The translations under genes were made by a program, and so were the position numbers. From CBDDEH01 sp965226865 (GTDB lineage: Bacteria > Chloroflexota > Dehalococcoidia > Lucifugimonadales > JAGWBF01): a stretch of DNA of 64,000 nt. The notes beneath the pieces were generated by a model, which was given only the letters and a program-made list of their open reading frames with translations, was not told where the DNA came from and did not search any database. The stretch covers positions 248,001 through 312,000 of the forward strand of contig CBDDEH010000002.1 in assembly GCA_965226865.1 (NCBI GenBank), written 5' to 3'. This document shows positions 36,898 through 46,201 of this stretch, piece by piece. Within the stretch, counting starts at the first letter, position 1. Each line of letters opens with the position of its first letter.

Positions 36898-37247
36898 CCC
36901 TTATAATTCACCACCTGCCGCAGTGTGTGGACGATCCTGGTCGTGTCCTTTTGGGAGTCCATCACAGTATCAATGTCTTTGTATGCGGCAGGATGCTCGT
37001 CCAGAAGCGCGGCGGGTTGCTGATTCCACGCCTTGCCCTTCATGGCTTCATTGAGGGACTCCTGGGTCAAATTCTTCTTGGCCTGGCTCCTGGACATTCG
37101 GCGCCCCGCACCATGGGAGGATGAGTTATACGAGGCGGGATTGCCCAGGACCTTGGTGATGTATGACCTGGTGCCCATGGAGCCAGGGATGACGCCCCAC
37201 TGTCCATTGGTGGCTTCTATGGCGCCCTTGCGGGTAATCCAGAGCAT
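36898..37247 (-). pseudogene. rtcB: RtcB RNA ligase, C-terminal fragment
   Basis: About 117 residues match the end of RtcB, the tRNA-splicing/RNA-repair ligase: TRKGAIEAT, GVIPGSMGTRSYITKVLGNP, NSSSHGAGRRMSRSQAKKNL, AYKDIDTVMDSQKDTTRIVH and TLRQVVNYKG. The SHGAGRxMSR guanylylation-site motif is present, but the Mn-binding N-terminal three quarters are gone. The fragment begins exactly where an IS3 orfA fragment is cut. The usual stop after YKG is absent and the frame reads on. Confidence 0.85.
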
Positions 37248-37249
37248 GC

Positions 37250-37562
37250 ATAGTAGGAGTGGGGCTTGATCCCCTCCCGCCGACACAGATCGTTGACGGC
37301 GACCTCGCGGCGAAACCCCTCAAGCACGATGCGGATCTTCTCCTCGGCAGTGTACCTGCGTCGGGTTGCCGTTCTGACTCTTCGGATGAAGGATCTGGCC
37401 TCCCCTGTACGTTCCTTAGCAGCCTTCCTCTTGTCCGTATCTGTCTGGGACATACCTGCTCCTTTCGTCGGGTAAATCCACCCTCACTGCAGGAGCCCAA
37501 TCCACCTCCAGATTCTCGGCTTTCCTACACCTCAGTTGTGTCCCATTTTCGCTGACGGTCGG
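37250..37562 (-). mobile_element. IS3-family element remnant (left end and part of orfA)
   Basis: The frame starting at 37453 encodes an OrfA closely related to that at 18806 (YTAEEKIRIVLEGFRREVAV, NDLCRREGIKPHSYY). It stops matching at residue 68, where rtcB sequence begins. The left end, CAGCGAAAATGGGACACA on the minus strand near 37557, matches the element at 18704. The rest of orfA and all of orfB are deleted, together with most of rtcB. Confidence 0.85.
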
Positions 37563-37619
37563 CGCACTGCTCTGCCAATACACATGGCCGCAGCCTAGAC
37601 GTCTGAATGCTGACCAGCT

Positions 37620-38840
37620 TCACTTGACGACCCGAAGGAGAAACTCCCTGAGCTCTCGTTCGTAGCGCCCGGAGTCAACGTTCCATGCGTCGGCATGGGT
37701 GGCATCCGGGTAGACACTGTACGTGACCAGGTCAGGACGCAGTTCGGCCAGCTTGTCGCTCGTCCCGATAGGTACGCGCGTGTCGTCCTCTCCGTGAATG
37801 AGCAGGATAGGCGAGTCCAGCCGGTCCGCATCCTTCAGGTAGTCCATGGCGTCCCAGTCCAAGCCGAACCGGAGCGTGGCGATCCACTTCACCGTAGCGG
37901 TCACGAAACCGGGCAGATTGCGTTCACGCGCTCCTAGGTCCACCGGCGCTTTGAAGTCCATCACGGGCGAGTCCATAACCGCGCCGGTCACTGAGCTAGC
38001 CAACGGCGACTCGTAGAGGAACTTCACCACTATGCCGCCGCCCATGCTGTGGCCGATCAGCACAACGTCCCTGGCGCCCGGCTGGGACAGGGCGTACTCC
38101 ACCGCGGCGTGGAGGTCTTGCCACTCGGTGAGGCCGTACTGGTAGATGCCGCTTGGGTCTTGGGGCTGTCCTTTGTCGTTACGGTAGGTGATGAAAAGCG
38201 CCGGGATGCCAAGGTCATGTAGGACAGGCAATGAAGACAGGCCGTCTCCGAGAATGCCGCGATGGCCATGTACAAAGACCGCCCATGTGTCGTCATCTCC
38301 TTCAAACCGCCACGCGTCCTGTCTTCCCAGGGGTGTTTCGTATTCGACCTCCTCGTACTTGATGCCAAAGGCCAGGTAGGGATCGTTCGGGTAGACATCG
38401 CCCGACACGAAGGCCGGGGCGGAGCGCGGCGGGTCTCCATCTGCCATTGTGAACCGTCGGACCAGGAAGTCGCCTCGGTCCTCCACGATGTCCTCGATCA
38501 TTCCACTGCCGCCATCCCAGCTAAGCCCCCACTTGCCGTTCAACCTCCACTCTCCGTCGTCAGGACCTTCCTCCAGCCTGACCAGACCTTTACCAACGGC
38601 GGAGGCTATGAGGTTGTACTCCACCTCGTCTTCTCTCACCTCTAGCGCAAGGTCGTTTAGCACGCCGGAGTAGTACCAGGCCACGCCGAAGTTGAGGACT
38701 GCCAGGAGGGAAACGACGGAGATGAGCAGTACGAACACCCATTTGCGGCCAACTCGCCGAGGCACCGGCAAACGGCCCTTGAGACGTACAAGCCGTTTTG
38801 GCCTGCTTCGCCAAATCCGCCTGGCCGAAGCCCCTTTCAC
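37620..38840 (-). CDS. Membrane-anchored alpha/beta hydrolase
   Basis: This 406-residue protein has a basic N-terminus, one membrane helix (about 35-56: VFVLLISVVSLLAVLNFGVA), a 120-residue linker domain, and an alpha/beta-hydrolase domain. The domain has VFVHGHRGILGDG (oxyanion region), VVLIGHSMGGGIVVKF (nucleophile Ser in GHSMG), ILLIHGEDDTRVP (Asp) and YPDATHADAW (His). The triad is complete. It is likely an esterase, lipase or peptidase facing outside; substrate unknown. It lies between the IS3/rtcB debris and a lipoprotein gene on the other strand. Confidence 0.88.
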   Translation of the reverse strand: MKGASARRIWRSRPKRLVRLKGRLPVPRRVGRKWVFVLLISVVSLLAVLNFGVAWYYSGVLNDLALEVREDEVEYNLIASAVGKGLVRLEEGPDDGEWRLNGKWGLSWDGGSGMIEDIVEDRGDFLVRRFTMADGDPPRSAPAFVSGDVYPNDPYLAFGIKYEEVEYETPLGRQDAWRFEGDDDTWAVFVHGHRGILGDGLSSLPVLHDLGIPALFITYRNDKGQPQDPSGIYQYGLTEWQDLHAAVEYALSQPGARDVVLIGHSMGGGIVVKFLYESPLASSVTGAVMDSPVMDFKAPVDLGARERNLPGFVTATVKWIATLRFGLDWDAMDYLKDADRLDSPILLIHGEDDTRVPIGTSDKLAELRPDLVTYSVYPDATHADAWNVDSGRYERELREFLLRVVK

Positions 38841-38982
38841 ATCTTCACCCCTGCTCCTGCTATGATAGTGTGGGGTCTACGCCAAGACTATGACATTCCC
38901 AGTTCATGTTACCGCCTCAATGTCCCTAGGGCCATCGTTGGCGACGGAATTAACAAATGCAGTGGGAAAGGAGTCACAAGCA

Positions 38983-39504
38983 ATGACTCGATTGTTGCCG
39001 CCGTTAGTTCTAACACTCGCGCCATTTGTCGCATGGTCGTGCGGTCCCATGACCCCTCCTCAACCAGTTAGTGGAGCGGAGGAGGCGCGGATAAAGGCCG
39101 AATTACAAGGTCGTTCATTCCGCCAGTTTGAGCTTTCCAAAGACGCGAGCCCGAGGAAGGGTGTCATCCTCGACTTCTTCGGACCGATCAGCATCTGGGC
39201 CCAGTATTCTGAAGACCGTCGAGCCGTAAACGAGTGGGAGGTCGTGTCGAACGACTACCGCATTGAAAAGCATGGCGGCGGCCCCGAGATGACGATCTAT
39301 CTAGATCAACCGAGATCGATACAGACGTTCCCCACCAGGTGCGACGACTGCATACCGACCGCGGGCGTATCCATATCTATTAGGGACGTTTTCGACAGCG
39401 CCAAGATATCGTTCAGGCTGAATAACCCCAATGGCATCCTGCCCTCGCCGTTTCCGGTGCTTGGATCGTGGACGCGATTCACAGAGGACGAGTTCGTGGA
39501 GTGA
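38983..39504 (+). CDS. Hypothetical lipoprotein
   Basis: The protein has 173 residues from the ATG at 38983, with AAAGGAG upstream; the frame opens earlier but that part looks non-coding. The signal MTRLLPPLVLTLAPFVAWSC gives a lipid-anchored Cys20. The mature part has no recognised domain. It is mostly beta by composition and contains a CDDC pair near residue 125 that could form a disulfide or metal site. It is followed by the dispersed repeat copy C. Confidence 0.65.
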   Translation: MTRLLPPLVLTLAPFVAWSCGPMTPPQPVSGAEEARIKAELQGRSFRQFELSKDASPRKGVILDFFGPISIWAQYSEDRRAVNEWEVVSNDYRIEKHGGGPEMTIYLDQPRSIQTFPTRCDDCIPTAGVSISIRDVFDSAKISFRLNNPNGILPSPFPVLGSWTRFTEDEFVE

Positions 39505-39595
39505 CGAGTAGACGACCGAGTTGGTCTGGGCCGAGAAGAACTTGCGACAGTCAGTCCTTGACGAGCGCGGTGTTCGACTCAGGCTTCGGGACAAC

Positions 39596-39658
39596 CATAC
39601 CCATTTCACAATCGACACCAAAAACTGAGGTACTCTTGGGCGGTCGATTTGGATGCGA
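39596..39658 (+). repeat. Dispersed recombinase-tail repeat, copy C
   Basis: In the plus direction it reads TIPISQSTPKTEVLLGGRFG, matching the recombinase end in copy B. It runs directly into the truncated surface-protein gene, so it marks the point where that gene lost its 5' part. Confidence 0.8.
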
Positions 39659-41774
39659 CAGGCGCCACCTACACTCTAGGCGCCGATGACGAGGGCAAGA
39701 CCATAAAGGTGAAGGTGAGCTTCACTGACGAAGTGAGTTACGAAGAATCGCTTACCAGCGCGCCCACGGCAACGGTGGCGTCACAGGACTCGTCGTTTAC
39801 GGCCACGACCCACGACGTGCCGGAGTCCCACGACGGCGCCACTGAGTTCACCTTCGAGCTGCGGTTTAACGAAGAGCCGGGATCGGGCTTCAGCTACGCG
39901 AAGCTGCGGAACAACAACGCCTTCACGGTGACCGGGGGCTCGGTGAGCAACGTGCGCCGGCTGGAGGCGGGCAAGAACGCCCAGTGGGAGATAACCGTGC
40001 TGCCGTCCGGGAACGCGCCCGCCGTTTCCGTGTCCATTCCCGCCACCACCGACTGTGCCGCCGAGGGCGCCATCTGCAACATGCGCAACATGAAGCTGTC
40101 CAGCGCACTTGAGTTCACCGTTTCCGGTCCAGGGCCTTCGACCCAGCAGCAGACCGTGCTGCAGGAAAACTCCCCGGCAACCGGCGTTCCCACCATCAAC
40201 GGCACGGCGCAGGTGGGCGAGACTCTGACCGCCTCAACGTCGGGAATATCCGATACCGACGGCCTGGCCAACGCAACCTTTACCTACCAGTGGCTGGCCG
40301 ACGACAGTGAGATCAGCGGCGCAACGGGCAGCAGCTATACCATGGTTGCCGCAGACGCAGGCAAGGCGATTAAGGTGACCGTGTCCTTCACCGACGACGC
40401 CGGCAATGCCGAGACGCTGACCAGCGCCGCTACGACGGCAGTCGCGCTCACCGGGGGCTCGACAAACTCATTGGAGCGGTCTAACCAGGAGGACGTGCAG
40501 GAAAACTCGTCGGCCACCGGCGCTCCCACCATTAACGGCACGGCGCAGGTGGGGGAAACCCTGACCGTCTCAACGTCGGGCATATCCGACGCCGACGGCC
40601 TGGCCAACGCATCCTTTACCTACCAGTGGCTCGCCGACGATGCCGATATCAACGGCGCCACGACCTCCAGCTACACCGTGGTTGCGGCAGACGCGGGCAA
40701 GACCATCAAGGTTCGGGTGTCCTTCACCGACGATGACGGCAACGAGGAGTCGGTGACCAGCGCGGCGACGGCGGCGGTCACGCAGCCGCCTTTGACGGCC
40801 ACGTTCCACGACGGGCCCTCGTCCCACGACGGCAGCGCCGCGTTCACCTTCGAGCTGCGGTTCAGCGAGGCGCCCGCGGACAGCTTCAGCTACACGAGGG
40901 TGCGGGACCACGCCTTTACCGTGGCCGAGGGCTCGGTGAGCAACGTGCGGAGGCTGGAGGCGGGCAAGAACGTCAAGTGGGAGATAACCGTCACACCGGA
41001 CTCTGACGCCGACGTGACCATAGCGGTGAATGCCACCACGGACTGCTCCGCCGAGGACGCCATCTGCAACGCAGACGGCGGGAAGTTGTCCGGCGGCCTG
41101 GAGCTGGTCGTTCCGGGGCCGCAGGAAAACTCGGCGGCCACCGGGGGGCTCCCACCATCAACGGCACGGCGCAGGTGGGTGAGACCCTGAGCGCCTCAAC
41201 GTCGGGCATATCCGATGCCGACGGCGTGGCCAACGCAACCTTCACCTACCAGTGGCTGGCCGACGATGCCGATATCAGCGGGGCCACAAGCTCAAGCTAC
41301 ACCGTGGTTGCCGCAGACGTGGGCAAGACCATCAAGGTGACCGTCACCTTCACCGACGACGCCGGCAACGAGGAGTCGGTGACTAGTAATGCGGTGACGG
41401 CTTCCGCGCCCCCGGTCAACACCGAGGAGACGATCCAGATGACGGCCACGTTCCACGACACGCCGGATTCCCACGACGGCAGCGCCGCGTTCACCTTCGA
41501 GCTGCGGTTCAGCGAGAACATGGAGAGCTTCAGCTACTCTACGTTGCAGGAGCACGCTTTTATGGTAACCGGGGGCTCGGTGAGCAAGGCGCGGAGACTG
41601 GAGGCGGGCAAAAACGTCAGGTGGGAGATCACAGTCCAACCGTCCTCAAACGCCGATGTGACCATCGTGTTGCCCATCACCACGGACTGCTCCGTCCAGG
41701 GAGCCATCTGCACAAGCGACGGCAGGAAGCTGTCCGGTCCGGTGGAACTGACCATCAGTGGGCCGGGCGGATAG
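39649..41774 (+). pseudogene. Surface repeat protein (Ig-like and beta-sandwich repeats), 5'-truncated and frameshifted
   Basis: Two module types alternate. One is an Ig-like unit, GTAQVGETLTASTSGISDAD to TIKVKVSFTDDAGNEESVTS, of about 85 residues. The other is a roughly 100-residue beta unit (HDGSAAFTFELRFSE, VSNVRRLEAGKNVKWEITV, ATTDCSAEDAICN, with a conserved Cys pair). Such modules form secreted adhesins or large surface proteins. The N-terminus is replaced by repeat copy C, with no signal peptide or real start. A G6 run near 41145 shifts the frame (first frame ends 41190), and the next frame continues to 41774. No anchor is visible at the end. Confidence 0.8.
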
Positions 41775-41835
41775 GCCGGTTGTCGTCGTAGCACGCTTCT
41801 TCCAGCAATTGGAGAAGTCCCGATACACGGGATGT

Positions 41836-41861
41836 CCGGGCGGGGCAGTCGCCCCGCCCGG
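41836..41861. terminator. GC-rich hairpin after the surface-protein gene
   Basis: CCGGGCGGGGC and GCCCCGCCCGG pair over 11 bases around an AGTC loop. No T run follows, so it may be a palindromic repeat rather than an intrinsic terminator. Confidence 0.45.
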
Positions 41862-42488
41862 CACGGGATACTCCCTAGGGCCTGGTAGCGGCGAGTCGGC
41901 GGGGTTCCCGCTCCCCGTTCCGTCATGCCCATCGACGCCGGGCCGCCGAGCCCTCTCTCCGAAGGGAGTCCCGACGAGTCTCGCGGGGGGATTGGTGGGT
42001 CATGCCCCGATAGCGCACTAACTACAGCAGAAGAACCTACGCCTTCCCCGAGGACTTCCCCCAGCGGCTGAAGCGATTCAAGGAGGATTCAGGTCTGTCA
42101 TGGTCGGAGTGTAGTTTGATGCTCCTTGTATTTCGGTATTGGTCCAGGTGGATTCTTGCTGTAACCTGGGCACTTCTTGTGTCTACAATGGAACTTCAAG
42201 CTCGAAAGTGGTTCTGTCTACCATCAAAATATGCCCACCAAGCAAAGATTTAGCGCCGAACGCCCTACCGACATTCACAGACTTGCGATTTGTCTGGGTT
42301 TTGGAGCATCTAGATTTGTCGAGGATTCCGAGTTACGAAGCTGAAGGCAAGTGGTGCGCTTATGGTCGATCAAAGTGACGTAGCAAACATTGACAGCAGT
42401 CTTATAGATTATTACGCGAAGCTTCGGGAACACCGCTGCCGGGTCACAGAAGGCATACGAGTCATAGCCTTCCGAAATATGGATCACC

Positions 42489-42552
42489 CATCCCCATTTC
42501 TCAATCGACACCAAAAGCTGCAGTACTCGTGGGCGGTCGATTTGGATGCGAC
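42489..42552 (+). repeat. Dispersed recombinase-tail repeat, copy D
   Basis: In the plus direction it reads SPIPISQSTPKAAVLVGGRF. It is close to copies B and C, but no recombinase gene is attached. Confidence 0.8.
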
Positions 42553-42798
42553 CGGGTAAGGTCAGGCGGATCGACAGGTGGGCGTGCCACCTCAACCCTG
42601 ATAGCCGGTTCGATCCCTCACAGATGGGCCTACGTGGATGGTAGGTAGTACCATCTTCGAGATGTGGCTAGGGGCTCTGTGTAACGCCCAAGTTACACGC
42701 GGATTGCATAATGGGGGCCGAGGTTGCCCAAGAGATGGGAGATAGTTGCATGTCGCTCGACTGGCAACTACCTGTAACCGTAAAGTAAGGTCAGCACC

Positions 42799-43317
42799 GT
42801 GAAACTCAAACTGTCCTTTGCCGCTCTTGCCATACTGGTGCTCGCCTCAGTCTTGTTGGTTGCCTGCTCGTCTTCTCCTGGCGAAGACATACCAGCACCC
42901 GGCAACACTTCAACAGTGGAGGTTGCCCCTACTGGCGAGGAGATATTCGCCTCAAATTGTGCTGCCTGTCATGGAGCCGATGGCGAGGGTCAGCCCGACT
43001 GGCATGTCAGGAAGACGGATGGCACCCTGCCGCCACCGCCTCTGAATGGCGATGGGCACACCTGGCACCATGCGGACGGCCTCCTGTACGAAATTGTCAG
43101 CCAGGGCGGAAAGATGCTGGAAGACCCTAGTTATCCGGGCTTCAAGAGTGCCATGCCGGCATTTGGTGACCGGCTCAGCCATGAGCAGATAATCGAAGTG
43201 CTCACGTACGTAAAGAGTCTCTGGGGCGACAAGACCAGTCGGGGATTGTCCATCGTGGAGTCACAGGCGTTGGTTAGTGAGCAGGATCCCTTCTCGCCGG
43301 AAGGGGAGCAGAACTAG
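42799..43317 (+). CDS. c-type cytochrome lipoprotein
   Basis: This 172-residue protein has a lipoprotein signal with Cys23 (ASVLLVAC), a short linker, and one cytochrome c domain. The haem site is CAACH (Cys54, Cys57, His58), and Met119 in SAMPAFGDRLS is the probable axial ligand. It is a membrane-tethered mono-haem electron carrier of the cytochrome_CBB3/cbb type, likely in a respiratory chain. Residues 60-100 hold a longer insert (HVRKTDGTLPPPPLNGDGHTWHH) common in environmental versions. No oxidase or reductase genes are adjacent. Confidence 0.9.
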   Translation: MKLKLSFAALAILVLASVLLVACSSSPGEDIPAPGNTSTVEVAPTGEEIFASNCAACHGADGEGQPDWHVRKTDGTLPPPPLNGDGHTWHHADGLLYEIVSQGGKMLEDPSYPGFKSAMPAFGDRLSHEQIIEVLTYVKSLWGDKTSRGLSIVESQALVSEQDPFSPEGEQN

Positions 43318-43441
43318 CTGCGGAAGGAGGGCTAGAATCGCGCTGCTGATATGCCATCTGAGATGGACCCAGGATTTCGGACAGGTAGCTAAGATCGGTT
43401 CCTGCTCCTAGAATTACAAAATAAGCACGAAGGAGCAGGAG

Positions 43442-43726
43442 ATGAAGCAGAGTCGCAAGAAGCACAGCCCCGCCTTTAAGGCTAAGGTAGCCCTTGAGGC
43501 ACTCAAAGGTGAGGAGACCACAGCAGAGATAGCTGGCAGGTTCGAGATCCACCCAAGCCAGGTCCGCACCTGGAGGAGAGCACTGATTGAAGGAGCTGGG
43601 GGAATCTTTGGCGCAGACCAGGATGGAGACAGGAAGGCTGAGGAAGCCCTTATCGCCTAGCTCTACCAGCACATAGGTCAGCTTAAGGTAGAGCGGGATT
43701 TCTTGAATGGCAAGTTAGGTGCCTGA
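43442..43726 (+). pseudogene. IS3-family transposase OrfA with in-frame stop
   Basis: MKQSRKKHSPAFKAKVALEA, LKGEETTAEIAGRFEIHPSQ and VRTWRRALIEG form the HTH of an IS3 OrfA. TAG at 43658-43660 stands where the sister copy at 50560 has CAG. The frame then continues with LYQHIGQLKVERDFLNGKL to a TGA at 43724. The nonsense change, and the absence of a T-rich slip site seen in the sister copy, suggest that this element cannot make OrfAB. Confidence 0.85.
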
Positions 43727-43746
43727 GCCGGGAGCAGCGGCGTGCC

Positions 43747-44664
43747 ATGGTAGGCAGACAGCGTTCATCCCTGTCAGTAGTCCACCAGTGTAGGCTGCTT
43801 GGCATTAGCCGCTCATCAGTCTATTACCGGCCCGTAGGGGCTTCTCAAGAGGACCTAGAGCTCATGAGGGAGATAGATCGGCAATACATGCTCACCCCCT
43901 TTTATGGGTCCAGGCGAATAGTGGCATGGCTAAAGACCCAGGGATATCAGGTAAACAGAAAGCGGGTGCAACGCCTGATGCGTACGATGGGCCTTGAGGC
44001 CATATACCGGCGTCCACGGACTAGCCAACCAGTGCCGGGACACAAGGTCTATCACTACCTGCTACGTGGAGTGGAGATTAACCGGGTAAACCAGGCCTGG
44101 ACGGCGGACATTACCTACATACCCATGGCCAAGGGCTTCCTTTATGTGGTGGCTATCATGGACTGGTACAGCAGGTATGTACTATCCTGGCGCGTGTCCA
44201 ACACTCTGGAGGCAGACTTCTGTGTGGATGCTCTTGAAGAAGCCTTGAGCAAGGGCAAGCCAGAGGTATTCAACACTGACCAGGGCAGCCAGTTCACCAG
44301 CGAGGCCTTCACTGGACTCCTTGAGCAGCATGGGGTCAGAGTCAGCATGGACGGGAATGGCCGATATACAGACAATCTATTCATTGAAAGGCTGTGGCGC
44401 AGCTTGAAGTACGAGGAGGTGTACCTGAAAGCATACACAGGAGGAAGAGATGCCAGGATCGGCATAGGTGAGTATTTTCGCTTCTACAATACCGAGAGGC
44501 CGCACCAGGCTCTGGAATATCAGACTCCAGCAGAGGTATTCATATCTAACAACCACGTAGTCACCCAAGGAAATGATGTACAATCAGGGAACCCACTTAC
44601 ATCATTGGAGGCGCTTGAGGCAGCAGGACCCGCTCTTAACATGGCCTCTATTCTGTCCAACTGA
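43747..44664 (+). CDS. IS3-family transposase OrfB
   Basis: This 305-residue DDE integrase-type transposase has LGISRSSVYYRPVGASQEDL, TPFYGSRRIVAWLKTQGYQV, WTADITYIPMAKGFLYVVAI (first Asp), VFNTDQGSQFTSEAF (second Asp) and NLFIERLWRSLKYEEVYLKA (Glu). The catalytic triad is present. With OrfA broken, this copy is probably immobile unless helped by the copy at 50841, with which it shares most of its sequence. Confidence 0.92.
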   Translation: MVGRQRSSLSVVHQCRLLGISRSSVYYRPVGASQEDLELMREIDRQYMLTPFYGSRRIVAWLKTQGYQVNRKRVQRLMRTMGLEAIYRRPRTSQPVPGHKVYHYLLRGVEINRVNQAWTADITYIPMAKGFLYVVAIMDWYSRYVLSWRVSNTLEADFCVDALEEALSKGKPEVFNTDQGSQFTSEAFTGLLEQHGVRVSMDGNGRYTDNLFIERLWRSLKYEEVYLKAYTGGRDARIGIGEYFRFYNTERPHQALEYQTPAEVFISNNHVVTQGNDVQSGNPLTSLEALEAAGPALNMASILSN

Positions 44665-44847
44665 TTGGGTCCACCTCACATCAATGGAGCCGTGATGACC
44701 TCAAGCTGCATTCGCCTCGTATGGCAGCCAATTCAACACAAAGACCGGCAGCGCGCAGAATCCGGGGAGACTGATAGTTGGGTTGCTGCTAACCGTCAAG
44801 GAGGGCCCGCTCACGGGGGTTCGAACCACGCGAGGCCGCCATCGGGC

Positions 44848-45207
44848 ATGATCGCATCGATGACGTGGCTGGTAGGCATCGTCGCCACGACCGCGACATA
44901 TCTGGCCCTTTGGGTCGGCTTGTCAGCCTTTCCGGACCCTGGCTGGGCGGCGATACCACTGGCTTGTGTGTTGATCGCGATCATCCCTTTCTGCACAGGA
45001 CTCCTGTCGCCCTCATTAGTAGCGATCGTCATCCCATTGCTCGGACAGGTCACCGGGACGCTCATCTTCTTTTCGACGCCGTGGTTCGGCTGCTGCTGCT
45101 TCAGCAACTTGGTGTACGATAGCCTAATGCCTCCGTTCGTCTACTTCGTCGGGGGGCCGCTGTTCTTCGTCTACCTTCCGTTCGCCGTCGGCAGGGCACG
45201 CCGCTGA
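44848..45207 (+). CDS. Small hypothetical membrane protein
   Basis: The protein has 119 residues from the ATG at 44848 and four predicted hydrophobic segments (about residues 4-22, 27-47, 50-70, 90-112). An upstream open stretch begins inside the IS end and is unlikely to be coding. It carries an unusual CCCFS cluster in the third loop. No family is recognised. It lies between an IS3 element and a MITE. Confidence 0.5.
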   Translation: MIASMTWLVGIVATTATYLALWVGLSAFPDPGWAAIPLACVLIAIIPFCTGLLSPSLVAIVIPLLGQVTGTLIFFSTPWFGCCCFSNLVYDSLMPPFVYFVGGPLFFVYLPFAVGRARR

Positions 45208-45208
45208 C

Positions 45209-45396
45209 CTAGCAGGCTGCTGAAAAACTATTGGGGCCGGTCGACTTCATCTTGGGGACAGCGACAAGCGTAATAATCACTAAGAATTATGGATGTAGTC
45301 GTGACCTAATGACCCGTTATGGCCGGACATCGTCGTGTTCCTGAGACCATCTACAGGGCAGTTTCACAGAGACCCCCTTTTTTCGCAGCCTGCTAG
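45209..45396. mobile_element. MITE-like element
   Basis: Ends GCAGGCTGCTGAAAAA (45213-45228) and TTTTTTCGCAGCCTGC (45378-45393) are inverted repeats, bounded on each side by CTAG (45209-45212, 45393-45396). About 190 bases in total with no open frame. The end sequence resembles termini of IS elements of the IS1182/IS5 kind, so it is probably a non-autonomous derivative. Confidence 0.6.
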
Positions 45397-45440
45397 ACAG
45401 CGGACATCATGAGTTTTAGGCCGATACTCAGAGACTTGGC

Positions 45441-45687
45441 TTGGCTGGGGCTTGGTCTGCATCATGGCTGTTCGACAAACGATTGTCGGGCGAGATACCT
45501 TCAGCGTTGGGCAGCCTGACCAACCTGAAGTACCTGTTCCTCTATGGCAATCGGCTGACGGGGGAGATACCCTCGGAGTTGGAGGGCAACTCGTTCTCGG
45601 GCTGCAATCCCGACGGGAGTGCAGGATGTCGAAAACAACGACTTGGACCTCCTGGGACTTGTCTACTGTACCTCGCTTGAATCATAG
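45441..45687 (+). pseudogene. Leucine-rich-repeat protein C-terminal fragment
   Basis: LSGEIPSALGSLTNLKYLFL, YGNRLTGEIPSELEGNSFSG is a plant-type LRR unit. After a one-base shift near 45605 it continues AIPTGVQDVENNDLDLLGLV and YC to a stop at 45685. This ending (IPxGLxDVxxNDLxxLGLxxC) is the usual C-terminus of secreted bacterial LRR proteins. The upstream repeats are missing. Confidence 0.65.
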
Positions 45688-45802
45688 CTATCCCCCGGCG
45701 CGGGCGACGTTCACATTCAGGGATAAGGTCGCCTGGGGGTTGGCAGTCGGGACGTTGCTAGCGAGAAGCGTCGGCACTGTCACCTTCACTAGCCTCCAGG
45801 CC

Positions 45803-45845
45803 CACCGCCCACGAGTACCGCAATTTTTTGTGTCTATTAGAAACC
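45803..45845 (-). repeat. Dispersed recombinase-tail repeat, copy E
   Basis: It shares CCACCGCCCACGAGTACCGC and TTTTTTGTGTC with the family and, like copy A, is followed by CCTCGGTGC. It is the most degenerate of the six copies. Confidence 0.6.
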
Positions 45846-45853
45846 GCGGAAGC

Positions 45854-45989
45854 TCATCCTCGGTGCTTTAGCGCCGCGTGACCGGCGCCCTGGGCCCGCT
45901 TGAACCTGTCGACTTCGCCTAGATGACATCGCTTGTACTTTCGCCCGCTCCCGCAGGGACATGGATCATTCCTACCCTGGCCAAACATG
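45854..45989 (-). pseudogene. SEC-C motif fragment
   Basis: GQGRNDPCPCGSGRKYKRCH is an intact SEC-C zinc motif (CxC...C/H), followed by 20 residues and a stop at 45854. The motif occurs at the end of SecA and of many small proteins. What precedes it in frame is repeat copy F, not a protein domain, so this is only the tail of a lost gene. Confidence 0.65.
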
Positions 45990-46040
45990 GTTATGCCGGC
46001 TACGTCTGACAAGTATTCCCGGAGACCCTGGTCGCCGTGG

Positions 46041-46103
46041 GAGTTCTCTGTCTTCCAATCAACACAAAAGGTACGGTTCCCATGGGCAGTCGATTTGGAT
46101 GCA
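46041..46103 (+). repeat. Dispersed recombinase-tail repeat, copy F
   Basis: It is nearly identical to copy A but inverted relative to it, 25.6 kb away. It lies about 100 bases before the tyrosine integrase gene. Copies E and F bracket the SEC-C fragment in opposite orientation. Confidence 0.75.
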
Positions 46104-46201
46104 ACTGAAGAGCCCTGGTAACAGTGTGCGCCAGAATCCCTTGACTTCCAGACACACCAGAGCGTGAATAGTCGTGACTCCATCACCCACAGGAGGAGAA
46201 C

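Larger units (their letters stand above)
41775..42798. other. 1-kb region with debris only
   Basis: It contains the strong hairpin at 41836-41861 and repeat copy D at 42489-42552. A short scrap near 42020-42110 reads RRTYAFPEDFPQRLKRFKED plus SGLSWSE on the plus strand, like the start of an XRE-type regulator. No intact gene, tRNA or promoter could be supported. Confidence 0.5.
43359..44678 (+). mobile_element. IS3-family insertion sequence (second type, copy 1)
   Basis: The 1.32-kb element has ends TGAGATGGACCC (left) and TGAGGTGGACCC (right, reversed), and a 4-bp target duplication CATC (43355-43358 and 44679-44682). It carries orfA with a stop and an intact orfB. It is related to the element at about 50507-51793. 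Confidence 0.88.

Noticed and set aside
42139..42378. 79-codon plus-strand ORF
   Set aside because: No ribosome site, no recognisable sequence, in a region of debris.
44665..44847. N-terminal extension of the small membrane protein
   Set aside because: It begins inside the IS3 right end and lacks hydrophobic or conserved features; ATG 44848 is the better start.
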